Below are positions 51,629 to 60,546 of a DNA stretch of 64,000 nt, piece by piece. Source of the DNA: Fulvivirgaceae bacterium JP3-4 (GTDB taxonomy: Bacteria > Bacteroidota > Bacteroidia > Cytophagales > Cyclobacteriaceae); the NCBI GenBank assembly GCA_029309925.1, contig JARKND010000005.1, forward strand, positions 930,001-994,000. The letters run 5' to 3'. Numbering within the stretch: the stretch's first letter is position 1; the number at the start of each line of letters is the position of its first letter. The translations under genes and the position numbers were made by a program. The notes under the pieces are model-generated. The model ran no database searches. It saw nothing but the letters and a program-made list of their open reading frames with translations, and was not told the origin of the DNA.

Positions 51629-52597
51629 CTAAAAAAACTTCTCTAACTCGTTAACAATGATTTGTTCCCGTTCATGCCATGAACCGGTGACCAGTGTATA
51701 ATCGATTTTTCGTTTTTCGAGTTCATCTTTGAAAATTTCATGCATTTCTTCTCTCGCGTTGCCAAGGTCGCGGAGGCCATCAGCCACCCACGGCACGTCA
51801 ATGTCGAACAAAAAATATTTGTCATACTTCATCTTTGACTCAAGTTCAAAAAGCACAGGCGGAATCAAGGTGAGATAGTGTTTCGAGTAGATCTGTGTGG
51901 TGATGGCATCTGTATCGCAAAACAAAAGTTTGTTGGCGTGTTCACTTGCTGCCAGAATGCGCTCGTAGTGTGCGTGGCCAATCCGGATGATATCATCTGC
52001 TGTAAAATCATTCGTTGTGATCATCTCGCGGGCAACTTCAGGTACAAAAACGGTATTGTAGCGCTTTGCCATCGACTGCGCCATGGTTGACTTGCCAGTG
52101 CTTTCAGCTCCGTAAAAACAGATCTTTTTCACGAAGTACGGCTGAACAATCCTTGGTATAAAATCCCAGTGCGCCAGTGGTTTCTGGCGGATGGCTGTGG
52201 CACTTACAGGAAAAAGTCTGCGGTCCGGATCAAAAGGAAGGTGTGCTGCTCCCAGATGCTTCGCCAGAAATTCACCGTAGGGCTCGGATGAAAACACAAA
52301 GTCAATTTTCGGATAAACTTTCCGGAGAACCTCTGCCCATCCTTTGGTTCTCACGTCAAGTGGCAGATGCGGATTATCAAAGTCGTCCGCGATCAGCCGT
52401 GGCTTGATGTTGGGCTGATCGTTAAAGAGTTTTTCAATCCACCCGAATCGCTTTTGATATGGTATTGGGTCGTCAGGTGTGAAGCTCATCGACACGATCA
52501 GCTCATCACATCGCCTCGCGGCAAAATCGATCAGCCCAACGTGCCCGGCATGAATGGGCATGAACTTTCCGATGACCAATCCCCTTTTCAAATTCAC
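51629..52597 (-). CDS. nadR: NadR-like NMN adenylyltransferase / ribosylnicotinamide kinase
   Basis: The 322-residue bifunctional protein has an N-terminal nucleotidyltransferase domain (GKFMPIHAGHVGLIDFA, and VSATAIRQ as the ISSTxxR equivalent). A C-terminal P-loop kinase domain follows (GAESTGKSTMAQSMAKRY, LLFCDTDAITTQIYSK). It lacks the HTH repressor domain of enterobacterial NadR. It phosphorylates nicotinamide riboside to NMN and adenylates it to NAD. It overlaps the upstream pnuC by four bases, giving a transport-salvage operon, and it is convergent with the sigma-factor gene. Confidence 0.93.
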   Translation of the reverse strand: MNLKRGLVIGKFMPIHAGHVGLIDFAARRCDELIVSMSFTPDDPIPYQKRFGWIEKLFNDQPNIKPRLIADDFDNPHLPLDVRTKGWAEVLRKVYPKIDFVFSSEPYGEFLAKHLGAAHLPFDPDRRLFPVSATAIRQKPLAHWDFIPRIVQPYFVKKICFYGAESTGKSTMAQSMAKRYNTVFVPEVAREMITTNDFTADDIIRIGHAHYERILAASEHANKLLFCDTDAITTQIYSKHYLTLIPPVLFELESKMKYDKYFLFDIDVPWVADGLRDLGNAREEMHEIFKDELEKRKIDYTLVTGSWHEREQIIVNELEKFF

Positions 52598-53259
52598 GCA
52601 GTTGTTTTCTGGTAGCTTCTGTACTCACGGATCCAGTTCCAAAGGGCGAAGGCGGCAATAAAGCAAAATGCGAGGTACAGCAAACCGTAGAGTTTTATGT
52701 CGCGTACAAAGTAAAGATACGTTGCCACGATGTCCACCAGCAGCCAGATCACCCAGCACTCAATTTTTTTCTGGATCATATAGAACGTTGTGATAATGCT
52801 CATCACTGTAATAAAAGAATCCAGGTAAGGTGCGGCACTTGGCTTCGTGAAAACTGTTGGAAAAATGTCGTGGAGATTTTTAGCGAACAATCCGAGCAGG
52901 AATGTTCCGGCAAGGCCGAACACCGTTACGAGGATCACGTCTTTCCGGTTCATAAAGCTTACGCGCAGTTCGTGTTTGCGATCTTCTTCGTGAGGCTTCG
53001 GGTGCGTCCACCGCCACCAGCCCATGACGTTCGTTATAAAAAAGAACACCTGCAAAAACATATCGGGATAAAGCTGTACCTGGAAAAAAAGAAAGAAAGA
53101 TAACGTTACGTTAATAATCCCGATAGGCCAGCTCCAGACATTGGCCAGAGAGGAAAGCACAACGGCAATAATACCCGACAGCATGCCGAAGAATTCAAGG
53201 TAACTGACCTCATATCCCCACAGGGTAAAAAGGATATTGTCGATGTGGAAAAAATCCAT
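52594..53259 (-). CDS. pnuC: Nicotinamide riboside transporter
   Basis: The 221-residue membrane protein has seven hydrophobic helices with PnuC family motifs SSLANVWSWPIGIINVTLSF, VFFFITNVMGWWRWTHP and a late CWVIWLLVDIVATYLYFVRD helix. PnuC proteins facilitate diffusion of nicotinamide riboside, which is trapped by phosphorylation. The partner kinase NadR is directly downstream with overlapping codons, so the pathway assignment is strong. It is divergent from the exonuclease/phosphatase-family gene with 66 bases between, so the promoters must be compact. Confidence 0.95.
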   Translation of the reverse strand: MDFFHIDNILFTLWGYEVSYLEFFGMLSGIIAVVLSSLANVWSWPIGIINVTLSFFLFFQVQLYPDMFLQVFFFITNVMGWWRWTHPKPHEEDRKHELRVSFMNRKDVILVTVFGLAGTFLLGLFAKNLHDIFPTVFTKPSAAPYLDSFITVMSIITTFYMIQKKIECWVIWLLVDIVATYLYFVRDIKLYGLLYLAFCFIAAFALWNWIREYRSYQKTTA

Positions 53260-53325
53260 TTACAATGATCGGAATTTCCCGGTAATGCTCGGCTTTTAAT
53301 TTTAACTTGCTGAAAAATTTTCTGT

Positions 53326-54150
53326 ATGCGCAAAACCGGAATACTACTACTCGTTCTCATCTCGACTTTATCGTTCGGTCAGACAATCGACATCATGACC
53401 TACAATATTCGTTACGACAATACGGGCGATGGAATCAATCAGTGGAGCAGCCGGAAAGAGAAGGTATACAGCCTGATCAAAAAATACGACCCGGAGATCT
53501 TCGGAGTGCAGGAGGCGATGCACAACCAGGTGCAGGACCTGAAGGGGATTCTGCGCGAATACGATTATGTTGGTGTTGGTCGTGATGACGGAAAACAGAA
53601 GGGAGAATACTCAGCGATATTTTATAAAAAGGACCGATTCAAATTGAAGCAATCGAATACTTTCTGGCTTTCGGAAACGCCATCAGTTCCGGGAAGTAAA
53701 AACTGGGATGCCGCAATTACGCGTGTAGCCACGTGGGCGGTTTTCCGTGACAAAAAGACAAAAAAGGATTTTATGGTGATCAACACTCACTTTGATCATA
53801 TTGGCAAAGAGTCCCGCGCAAAGAGTGCGGAGTTGCTGGTGTCGCAGGCTGACAAACTCGCGAAATCAACGCCATTGATTATAACCGGTGACTTCAATTG
53901 CACAAGGGAGGACAAACCCTACGAGGTGATCACTACCCAGCAGATGATTCCTCTGACCGATCCTGCTCCGGCAAATCCTCCAGGAACATTCTGCAGTTTT
54001 AAGGTCAACTCGATCGAGTGTCGTCCGATCGACTACATCTTCACCTCACGCGAGTGGAAAGCGTCTGACTACAAGGTCATCACCGACAACGATGGAACGC
54101 ACTATCCGTCTGACCACCTGCCCGTACAGGTGACGTTAGGATTAAAGTAA
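53326..54150 (+). CDS. Secreted endonuclease/exonuclease/phosphatase-family protein
   Basis: The 274-residue protein has a signal peptide (MRKTGILLLVLISTLSFGQ) and the EEP fold. Visible elements are IMTYNIRYDN with the active-site Asn, FGVQEAM with the metal-binding Glu, VINTHFDHIG, IITGDFNC with the Asp/Asn pair, and HYPSDHLPV with the terminal catalytic His. Substrates of this family range from nucleic acids to phosphoinositides and sugar phosphates. A secreted phosphodiesterase or phosphomonoesterase is likely. Its stop codon is immediately followed by the start of the next gene. Confidence 0.92.
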   Translation: MRKTGILLLVLISTLSFGQTIDIMTYNIRYDNTGDGINQWSSRKEKVYSLIKKYDPEIFGVQEAMHNQVQDLKGILREYDYVGVGRDDGKQKGEYSAIFYKKDRFKLKQSNTFWLSETPSVPGSKNWDAAITRVATWAVFRDKKTKKDFMVINTHFDHIGKESRAKSAELLVSQADKLAKSTPLIITGDFNCTREDKPYEVITTQQMIPLTDPAPANPPGTFCSFKVNSIECRPIDYIFTSREWKASDYKVITDNDGTHYPSDHLPVQVTLGLK

Positions 54151-54696
54151 ATGCTGATCGACAAATACCTTCCGGATTTTCACTACGGTGAAACCCACTC
54201 GATTGAAATTTTGAGTGACAGGTTCACCATTGCGGAACGGCTTGAGAATTGCGATTTCAGCAAATCGAGACTGATCAAAATATTGTTCTGGCTGCGAGGA
54301 ATGCCCTGTGAAAGAATTTCTTTGAGCCAGTTAACTAATACAGGTTTCACAGAACTGGAGAGAGCGGCCAACGATGAATTTGTCATCGGTCTGATCGGCC
54401 AGTTCTGGAAGCCGGATGGAAATCTGCAAAGGTTTGATCCGGCTGAATTTCAAAATTTCAATGAGCCAAACTTTCTGAAAGCGGTCTGGAATTTCAGGAT
54501 CGCAGAACGTAACATTCATTCGTGCTCGTTGTCAACCGAGACACGGGTGTATTGTACGGACCAGTCTAGTAAGAAAAGATTTTCCAGATACTGGTTTTTC
54601 GTCAGGCCGTTCAGCGGGCTGATACGGATGGAAATGTTAAAGGCGGTGAAGCGCGCTGCCGAACACCAGGCAAGACAGGAGGTTGCAGCAGGATGA
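54151..54696 (+). CDS. Conserved hypothetical protein, DUF2867/SRPBCC-like
   Basis: The 181-residue protein begins directly after the preceding stop codon and overlaps the following AraC gene by four bases (ATGA), so it belongs to a three-gene operon. It shows KYLPDFHYGETHSIEI at the N-terminus and RFSRYWFFVRPFSGLIRMEM followed by a helical tail near the C-terminus. The R-Y-W..P-x-S-G-L-I-R ending recalls DUF2867 and START-like (SRPBCC) proteins, which bind hydrophobic ligands. No signal peptide is present. Role unknown. Confidence 0.75.
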   Translation: MLIDKYLPDFHYGETHSIEILSDRFTIAERLENCDFSKSRLIKILFWLRGMPCERISLSQLTNTGFTELERAANDEFVIGLIGQFWKPDGNLQRFDPAEFQNFNEPNFLKAVWNFRIAERNIHSCSLSTETRVYCTDQSSKKRFSRYWFFVRPFSGLIRMEMLKAVKRAAEHQARQEVAAG

Positions 54697-55820
54697 ACTA
54701 TCGAATCGATCTCTTTGCTGTTTTTATTTTTCTTGGAATCGTCCAGGCGATCTTCCTGTGCTTTTTCTTTTTTTCGAAAGAAAACAGGAAAGTCAATACG
54801 AATGTGTTCCATGGATTGCTGCTGTTATCGATCACGTTGTGTGTTGTGGAAATTTTTCTGATGTACACCGGTTATATCGTTGACTGTCTTTGGCTGGTAG
54901 ATTTTTCTGAGCCAGCCTCATTTGCGATCGGGCCCTTATTTTACCTGATGGTGCTGAGCCTGATATTCGGAGAAGTCAGGAAGCGAAGCTATTGGCACCT
55001 GGTGTTTCCTTTTATTTATCTGTTGCTGGTGTTGCCATTTTACTTCGAGCCAGAAGTAGTGAAATACAATTCATGGATCGATTCATACCAGCCAGGGCTG
55101 CCTTTTCGCGATTATGAATACACCAGAGATCCTCGAACATTCTGGGTGACCGATCACCACACGCTCCTTACGATGTTGAGTCTGGCTTTCTATGCATTGC
55201 TTTGCCTTTGGGAAGTGATAAAAGCGTTCCGCGTCCGCAATGAATCTTTTTTCAGCACCCAGCATCCGGTCTTGCGAAAGCTGCGAAACGGAACCATTCA
55301 GCTTACGTCAACAACTCTCCTGCTTCTTGTCATTAAAATATTCTATGAAAGTGATACGGGAGATCATTGGTTTGCTGCCTACACTGGCGTGATCATTTAC
55401 CTTACAAGCTTTGGCGTTGTAAGGCAATCGGGCTTTTTCCGTTCGGCTTCGCTTGCCGATGGCCCACGCCAGAAGCCACAATCTTCGGAACAGCACGCGG
55501 TCGTGCTGGAAAAGCTGAAGCGTGTAATGTCTGATGAAAAGCCTTATCTCCAGCCTGGATTTTCTCTTCCTGACCTTGCACAGCGGCTGCGTACAACGGT
55601 ACATCTACTGTCACAGGTGATCAACGAGAGTCTCGGGAAAAGTTTTTTTGAAATGACAGCAGAATATCGTGTGGAGGAGGCAAAAAAACTTCTCAAAGAA
55701 AAACAGAATATAAAGGTAGAAGAGATAGCCGAGCAAGTTGGATATAATTCCAAATCGTCATTCAACACCGCGTTCAAGAAAATTACAGGTAAGACCCCGA
55801 CCGAGTATCGCAATGGATGA
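54693..55820 (+). CDS. Membrane-anchored AraC-family regulator
   Basis: The 375-residue protein has seven hydrophobic helices in residues 5-250 (FAVFIFLGIVQAIFLCFFFF, LVFPFIYLLLVLPFYFEP, TGVIIYLTSFGVVRQSGFF). A C-terminal AraC HTH pair covers about 280-370, ending in AEQVGYNSKSSFNTAFKKIT and GKTPTEYRNG. The layout equals that of the regulator at 887-2005, and the pair may be paralogues. It is translationally coupled to the hypothetical protein at 54151 and ends one base before the stop of the convergent response regulator. Confidence 0.92.
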   Translation: MNYRIDLFAVFIFLGIVQAIFLCFFFFSKENRKVNTNVFHGLLLLSITLCVVEIFLMYTGYIVDCLWLVDFSEPASFAIGPLFYLMVLSLIFGEVRKRSYWHLVFPFIYLLLVLPFYFEPEVVKYNSWIDSYQPGLPFRDYEYTRDPRTFWVTDHHTLLTMLSLAFYALLCLWEVIKAFRVRNESFFSTQHPVLRKLRNGTIQLTSTTLLLLVIKIFYESDTGDHWFAAYTGVIIYLTSFGVVRQSGFFRSASLADGPRQKPQSSEQHAVVLEKLKRVMSDEKPYLQPGFSLPDLAQRLRTTVHLLSQVINESLGKSFFEMTAEYRVEEAKKLLKEKQNIKVEEIAEQVGYNSKSSFNTAFKKITGKTPTEYRNG

Positions 55821-56456
55821 TTATGCCACCAGCTGATGCTCTTTTGCAAACGCCACGAGTCCTGCCACGTTTTTGATATTCAGCTTTCGCTGGATGTTCT
55901 TGCGATGTGTACTGACAGTGAATTCGCTCAGGTGGAGCTCGGCAGCGATCTGTTTGCTGCTTAGTTCGCGACACACCAGTCGGATGATGTCCACTTCTCT
56001 CCGTGTCAGTTTAAATTTTTTGAGGAAGTCATCGAAGAAGTAAGAGGTTTCGTCAAGGACACTCGCGTTCTGACCTTCGCTGAAAAACTTTTCTCCCGCG
56101 ATGATTCTTAAAACTGCCTGCCGCAATTCCGCTGCCGATGAATTTTTCACCATAAACCCATCCGCTTTTAATTTTTTCACTTCATCAATGAGCTCCGGTT
56201 GATTGTAATTGGTGAGCACGAGAACCTTTATCTGCGGTTTTTTTGCTTTGATGGCCTGAAGGCTTTTCAGTCCATCGAGCTTTGGCATGTTGAGGTCGAG
56301 TAGCACTGCATCAACGTCCATGGAGTCGATTTTTTCCATGAGCGCGGCACCATCATTAACCGTTGCCACAACTGTTATGTCTTCCTCTTCTGCCAGTACG
56401 GTGCGCACACCTTCAATAAATAGTTGATGATCGTCAGCGATAATTAATTTCGTCAT
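55821..56456 (-). CDS. NarL/FixJ-family response regulator
   Basis: The 211-residue protein has a receiver domain (residues 1-120: IIADDHQLFIEGVRTVL, phospho-acceptor Asp54 in VLLDLNMPK, VLTNYNQ, and Lys in DGFMVKNSS). A LuxR-type HTH spans about 145-205 (KLTRREVDIIRLVCRELSSK, QIAAELHLSEFTVSTHRKNI). It overlaps the 3' end of the histidine kinase gene by 23 bases, so they form a cognate pair. Target promoters are unknown. Confidence 0.95.
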   Translation of the reverse strand: MTKLIIADDHQLFIEGVRTVLAEEEDITVVATVNDGAALMEKIDSMDVDAVLLDLNMPKLDGLKSLQAIKAKKPQIKVLVLTNYNQPELIDEVKKLKADGFMVKNSSAAELRQAVLRIIAGEKFFSEGQNASVLDETSYFFDDFLKKFKLTRREVDIIRLVCRELSSKQIAAELHLSEFTVSTHRKNIQRKLNIKNVAGLVAFAKEHQLVA

Positions 56457-58311
56457 GGTTCACCTTTGGTATTTCAATCGTCACAATCAATCCCCGGGGT
56501 TGGGCATCTTCCATCATAACGTGGCCACCAAGATAGTGAACTTTTGAATGAATTGCCGTTAGCCCATGGGTTGCGGTTTCCTGAGGATCTTTTACAGCCA
56601 GTCCTATGCCGTTATCTTCAACGATAAGGACAACCGAGTCGTCATGTTCTATCACCTGGATGAGCGCATGCGTTGCCCTGGCATGTTTTACAATATTATT
56701 CATGAGCTCATATAGAATGCCATACAAAACAGAGTATTTTTCATACATCTGGGGATCTTCCGTTTCAAAGCCCAATACTTCCAATTCGAACCTGATTTTG
56801 CCGGAGGCGTTGAAAATGCCAACGATCTTATCAATTGCCTGGCGAAATCCGACTTTATCCAACATCACCGGGCTTATCGCATGACTCATGTTCCTGAGAA
56901 TATTTGAAATATCGGAGACCGCATCCTCCGCAGACGCAAGTTTCTGCCGGGCATCTTCATTCGTAATGAAATTCTTTTCACGCACCGAAGACAAATTCAG
57001 CCGCGCGGCCGACAACAGAGAGCCGGCAACATCGTGAAGCTGATCTGCGAGTTGCCTCCGCTCATTCTCCTGGGTTGTAATGATCGCCTTGGCGTAACGC
57101 ACCTGTTGCCTGTTGAGGTTGATGAGCAGTTGCTGTTTCTCCTCCTTGTAGGAATTAAACCGATAGGCGAGGCCGAACATGAGAATAACGGCTTCTGAAA
57201 CATAGCCGGTAGCCTGACCGTAGCTTTGCAGGAACGAGCCGGAAAAATCCATTCCCCCGGAGTAATAAAATATCTGAAGGGTGCTGAAGATCACTATTGG
57301 TGTTATGCTCAACAGGTAAAACATTGCCATGCGGTTTTTGTTCAGGACTTTTTGAACGATGGTGATCAATATGGCCAGAATATAAATGGCCGCGAGCAAT
57401 GGAAGCAAAGTTTGAACGTAGTATCCGAACGTGCTGGATTTCGTCTCAACATTGGGGATTAGGAAAAGAATTGCGAGGGTGTATGAGAAGTACGTAATTC
57501 CTTTCAGAATTCTTTCAAGCCATAGGTACGGTGCCTCGCCTGCGTAGTACTTGATAAAATGAATTGAAAATGAAATGGTAAGCAGCGCAGCTACGGGCCG
57601 GGTACGGGCAGCAAACCAGGGGAAGTCGGGCCAGAAATATTTGTAAACGTAACCCTGATTGGCAAGCACATATAGCCATCCTGCCGCGATATACAGCATG
57701 TAAAACAGGTAGACTTTTTCCTTAGTGATCAGGAATAAGAACAAACCGAAGATCAGCATGAGCACGACCGCTCCGCTCATGATACCAATGATCATTGACG
57801 ATTCTGCAGCACTGGAAAAGTAAGCGTCCATCGGTTTGGTCTGGAAAGTCAGTTGCAACGACTCGTTCTTTTTATCAACACGAATCAGGTAATGACTGAT
57901 TTCCTCCGACAAGGGAAATGTGAAATTCAGTGTGCTGAGCGGGCGTGATGAGAATGGTTGGTGGTCACCGGTCGTATATCGGAGCACGGGTTTTTCATGC
58001 TGTACTTCATAAAAATGTATCTCGTTGATCTGCGCTGTTCCTATCTCAACCAGTTTTGCTTCTTCGACTGTAGTATCATTTTCGACTACGAGCCAATAGA
58101 AGGACGATGTGAATCCCGGGTTAAATGAGTGGCGATCCTGTTTTTGAAATTCTCCCCGCTTAAATTTTTCCCACGCATGTTCCGGAGAAATGGCAAGAGT
58201 TGAATCCTCCAGCAGAAAATATTTTGAAGTGTCCAGGTGTTGATCCTGTCTGCACGAGAGGAGTGTAATGCCCGCTAAAAATGTGAAGAGGAGAAGTCTA
58301 AATCTGGCCAT
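56434..58311 (-). CDS. 7TMR-DISM sensor histidine kinase, lipoprotein-type signal
   Basis: From ATG 58311 the 625-residue kinase starts MARFRLLLFTFLAGITLLSC, a probable lipoprotein or signal-anchor sequence. A periplasmic 7TMR-DISMED2 domain follows (SFNPGFTSSFYWLVVEND, LNFTFPLSEEISHYLIRVD), then seven transmembrane helices, a HisKA_3 phospho-acceptor (ENERRQLADQLHDVAGSLLS) and a HATPase domain (ELMNNIVKHARATHALIQV, VEDNGIGL). HisKA_3 kinases pair with NarL-type regulators, as here. The frame is open further upstream, but ATG 58311 gives the clean signal and overlaps the HbpS-like gene by only 14 bases, which suggests coupling. Confidence 0.9.
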   Translation of the reverse strand: MARFRLLLFTFLAGITLLSCRQDQHLDTSKYFLLEDSTLAISPEHAWEKFKRGEFQKQDRHSFNPGFTSSFYWLVVENDTTVEEAKLVEIGTAQINEIHFYEVQHEKPVLRYTTGDHQPFSSRPLSTLNFTFPLSEEISHYLIRVDKKNESLQLTFQTKPMDAYFSSAAESSMIIGIMSGAVVLMLIFGLFLFLITKEKVYLFYMLYIAAGWLYVLANQGYVYKYFWPDFPWFAARTRPVAALLTISFSIHFIKYYAGEAPYLWLERILKGITYFSYTLAILFLIPNVETKSSTFGYYVQTLLPLLAAIYILAILITIVQKVLNKNRMAMFYLLSITPIVIFSTLQIFYYSGGMDFSGSFLQSYGQATGYVSEAVILMFGLAYRFNSYKEEKQQLLINLNRQQVRYAKAIITTQENERRQLADQLHDVAGSLLSAARLNLSSVREKNFITNEDARQKLASAEDAVSDISNILRNMSHAISPVMLDKVGFRQAIDKIVGIFNASGKIRFELEVLGFETEDPQMYEKYSVLYGILYELMNNIVKHARATHALIQVIEHDDSVVLIVEDNGIGLAVKDPQETATHGLTAIHSKVHYLGGHVMMEDAQPRGLIVTIEIPKVNHDEINYR

Positions 58312-58732
58312 TGCTTCCGACATGCCCATACACCGTTTCGATCGCAGCATAGGCGATGCGTTCGTCTTCTTCTTCTGACAGGCCGCTGATGCCAATGCCT
58401 CCAATAACTTTTCCGTCTTGCATGATCGGAACTCCACCACCGAAGCCAGTAATTCCAGGGTCGCCCCAGAATGCAGGTGGGCGCTTGTTGTTGTTCATGA
58501 ATTCGCCCATCTGTCGGGTTGATTTGCGATCTCGCGCTGCGGTGTAGGCTTTATTCTGTGCGATCACGGAAGCTGCGGGACTCGCCTGATCCATCCTCAG
58601 AAATGCGATCAGCTCGCCTTCGGGTCCGCACACAGCAATGGCAATATGCTTGTTGATTATTCCGGCTTCGACAATAGCATGGCCAAGCATTTTGATGGCT
58701 TCCTGCGAACTTACTTTTTCATATTGATACAT
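58298..58732 (-). CDS. GlcG/HbpS-family protein
   Basis: The 144-residue protein has the GlcG/HbpS (DUF336) fold: VSSQEAIKMLGHAIVEAG, IAVCGPEGELIAFLRMDQAS, VIAQNKAYTAAR, ITGFGGGVPIMQDGKVIGGI and GISGLSEEEDERIAYAAI. In Streptomyces reticuli HbpS binds heme and acts with the kinase-regulator pair SenS/SenR. Others in the family bind small molecules or corrinoids. No signal peptide is visible here. It is the first gene of an operon with a kinase and a NarL regulator, an arrangement parallel to HbpS-SenS-SenR. Confidence 0.88.
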   Translation of the reverse strand: MYQYEKVSSQEAIKMLGHAIVEAGIINKHIAIAVCGPEGELIAFLRMDQASPAASVIAQNKAYTAARDRKSTRQMGEFMNNNKRPPAFWGDPGITGFGGGVPIMQDGKVIGGIGISGLSEEEDERIAYAAIETVYGHVGSNGQI

Positions 58733-58775
58733 ATTTGGCGGCTTAATCAGTCAAGGTACGAAGTATATCGTGATT

Positions 58776-58913
58776 CGTCAATGTGCCAATGTGCCAATGT
58801 GTTAATGCGCCAATGAGCCGGTGTGCCAAGCGTTAGTGCGATAGTGACGGCTATTTGACCATTGTCTCATCTCCCTTAGCACATTGGGATATAGGCACAT
58901 TGGCACATTGACG
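58776..58913. repeat. Element with perfect 20-bp inverted ends
   Basis: CGTCAATGTGCCAATGTGCC at 58776-58795 and GGCACATTGGCACATTGACG at 58894-58913 are exact complements. The 98 bases between hold further GCCAATG and CACATTGG units. It lies in the divergent gap between the HbpS-like and MBL genes and has no coding potential. Confidence 0.85.
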
Positions 58914-58989
58914 AGATTGTCTTGAACGGCAGTTTCCGGAGGCACGCTTTTGTTACCTCTCGCGCTGATCGAGAAACAAAAGCTCAACT

Positions 58990-59973
58990 ATGGAACTACA
59001 ATCAATTGAAAAAACTTTCTCCAACTCCTTTACTGTCGCTCGGGGAGTATGGGGCAGGAAAGACGTATTCGTAAACTATTACATCATTAAAGATGAAACT
59101 TCCGGTGCGTATGCATTGGTCGATGCCGGGTTAAAGTGGTCTGCCGGTGCTATCAACAAAATGGCGAAAGAAATTATTGGCGAGAAAGGAAGACCATCGG
59201 CAATCATCCTGACGCACGGACATTTTGATCATGTCGGAGCAGTCAAACAACTCGCGGAAGAATGGAATGTGCCGATCTACGCACACCCGCTTGAGATTCC
59301 GTACCTCACCGGCAAGTCCGCTTATCCGCCACCAGATCCAAGCGTGGGTGGAGGTGCAATGGCATCTATGTCTTTCCTCTACCCGAAAGGTCCCATTGAT
59401 GTTTCCGACTATGTAGAAAAGCTTCCTGATGATAACTCGATCCCTGGATTTCCGGAATGGAAATACGTTCACACGCCAGGTCATACGGCAGGACACATCA
59501 GCCTATATCGCGAGCAGGATAAAGTACTAATTGCCGGAGATGCATTCGTGACCACGAAAGCGGAATCTGCAATCTGTGCCTTGTCAGGACTCCCATCGCT
59601 TTCAGGTCCGCCAAAATATCTGACACCAAATTGGGCCGCAGCTAAAGTATCAGTGATGAAACTTGCCGCGCTTGATCCGGAGATTGTGGCCAGTGGCCAT
59701 GGCAAACCGATGCAGGGTGAGGAGATGCGCCTGGAGTTGAATAACTTGTCACGACATTTCGATAAGCTCGCAGTCCCTGCGACAGGACGTTATGTTAACG
59801 AGCCTGCGGTTACCAATGAGAATGGTGTTGTTTCGATTCCCAAGGCAATTGAAGAGATGCCGATGGTTGTTAAAACCCTTGGCGTTGCGTTGGGGCTCAT
59901 CGCCATTGGATTCATTGCCTATCAACAAGTGAAACGCGTAAGAGAGTCTGAGACGACTCTGGAACTTGCATAA
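58990..59973 (+). CDS. MBL-fold metallo-hydrolase with C-terminal membrane helix
   Basis: The 327-residue protein has the metallo-beta-lactamase signature ILTHGHFDHVG (HxHxDH), VHTPGHTAGHISLY, LIAGDAF with the bridging Asp, and a final VASGHG His. A hydrophobic helix (VKTLGVALGLIAIGFIAY) and a short basic tail lie at about 296-327, so the enzyme is probably tethered to the inner membrane with the catalytic domain on the cytoplasmic side (inference). The substrate is unknown; hydroxyacylglutathione- or lactone-hydrolase-like activity is possible. A terminator follows the gene. Confidence 0.88.
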   Translation: MELQSIEKTFSNSFTVARGVWGRKDVFVNYYIIKDETSGAYALVDAGLKWSAGAINKMAKEIIGEKGRPSAIILTHGHFDHVGAVKQLAEEWNVPIYAHPLEIPYLTGKSAYPPPDPSVGGGAMASMSFLYPKGPIDVSDYVEKLPDDNSIPGFPEWKYVHTPGHTAGHISLYREQDKVLIAGDAFVTTKAESAICALSGLPSLSGPPKYLTPNWAAAKVSVMKLAALDPEIVASGHGKPMQGEEMRLELNNLSRHFDKLAVPATGRYVNEPAVTNENGVVSIPKAIEEMPMVVKTLGVALGLIAIGFIAYQQVKRVRESETTLELA

Positions 59974-59989
59974 ATGAATAAATCAAAAA

Positions 59990-60026
59990 ATAAAAAAGCC
60001 GTCCTCGCAGACGGCTTTTTGTTTTT
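59990..60026 (+). terminator. Terminator of the MBL gene
   Basis: AAAAAGCCGTC and GACGGCTTTTT form an 11-bp stem around a 6-base loop, followed by GTTTTTAG. It sits 20 bases after the stop codon. Confidence 0.9.
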
Positions 60027-60084
60027 AGTTGTGTTACTTTTCTTTTTTTAATGTCGGACTTTTCGCATGATTACGCGTATGGCG

Positions 60085-60546
60085 TCAACGTTGGGAAGCT
60101 TCAGAAAATACAGTATCAGAACTGTCGTGAAGGATCTGCGAATTTCCGGATGTGATTGAACTGGTAATCAATGGCCTGTCGGTGAGCTGAAGTATCGCAT
60201 CGTCAAAGAGGTTTGCGCGCGTAACCACCCGTGTTTTTCCCGCGAGAATTTTTGATTTTTTCTTTACGGATTCACATTGAAGTTCCTTACACGTAAGGTC
60301 ACGCATATCCAGTGAACAATTGCCGGACATTTTTTTGATGATGACGCGATTGCAAATCCCGCGGAAGGCAATCGTTCCATTCCCTTTGATGGATAGTTGC
60401 AACGTGTATTTGGGGCAATATACAATTCCTGAAATGTCGAAGTCGCCCTCGATCACCACTGTGGCATCGCCATGGCTGCCAATCAGGATCGAATGATCCC
60501 TCGTTTCTCCTGTAAATGTAAAGCGCTGTTTTTTACCTGCTGCCAT
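60085..60546 (-). CDS. Small beta-rich protein of unknown function, 153 aa
   Basis: From ATG 60546 (MAAGKKQRFTFTGE) the protein has alternating beta-strand segments with many Gly, Ile and Val: DHSILIGSHGDATVVIEGDF, LQLSIKGNGTIAFRGICNRV and LQLTDRPLITSSI. This suggests a right-handed beta-helix or polymer-forming-protein fold like DUF2807 (head-GIN) domains. CPKYT, GICN, NCSLD, LTCKELQC supply five cysteines. No signal peptide is evident from this start. It overlaps the doxX gene by 14 bases and is the last gene of the operon. Confidence 0.65.
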   Translation of the reverse strand: MAAGKKQRFTFTGETRDHSILIGSHGDATVVIEGDFDISGIVYCPKYTLQLSIKGNGTIAFRGICNRVIIKKMSGNCSLDMRDLTCKELQCESVKKKSKILAGKTRVVTRANLFDDAILQLTDRPLITSSITSGNSQILHDSSDTVFSEASQR

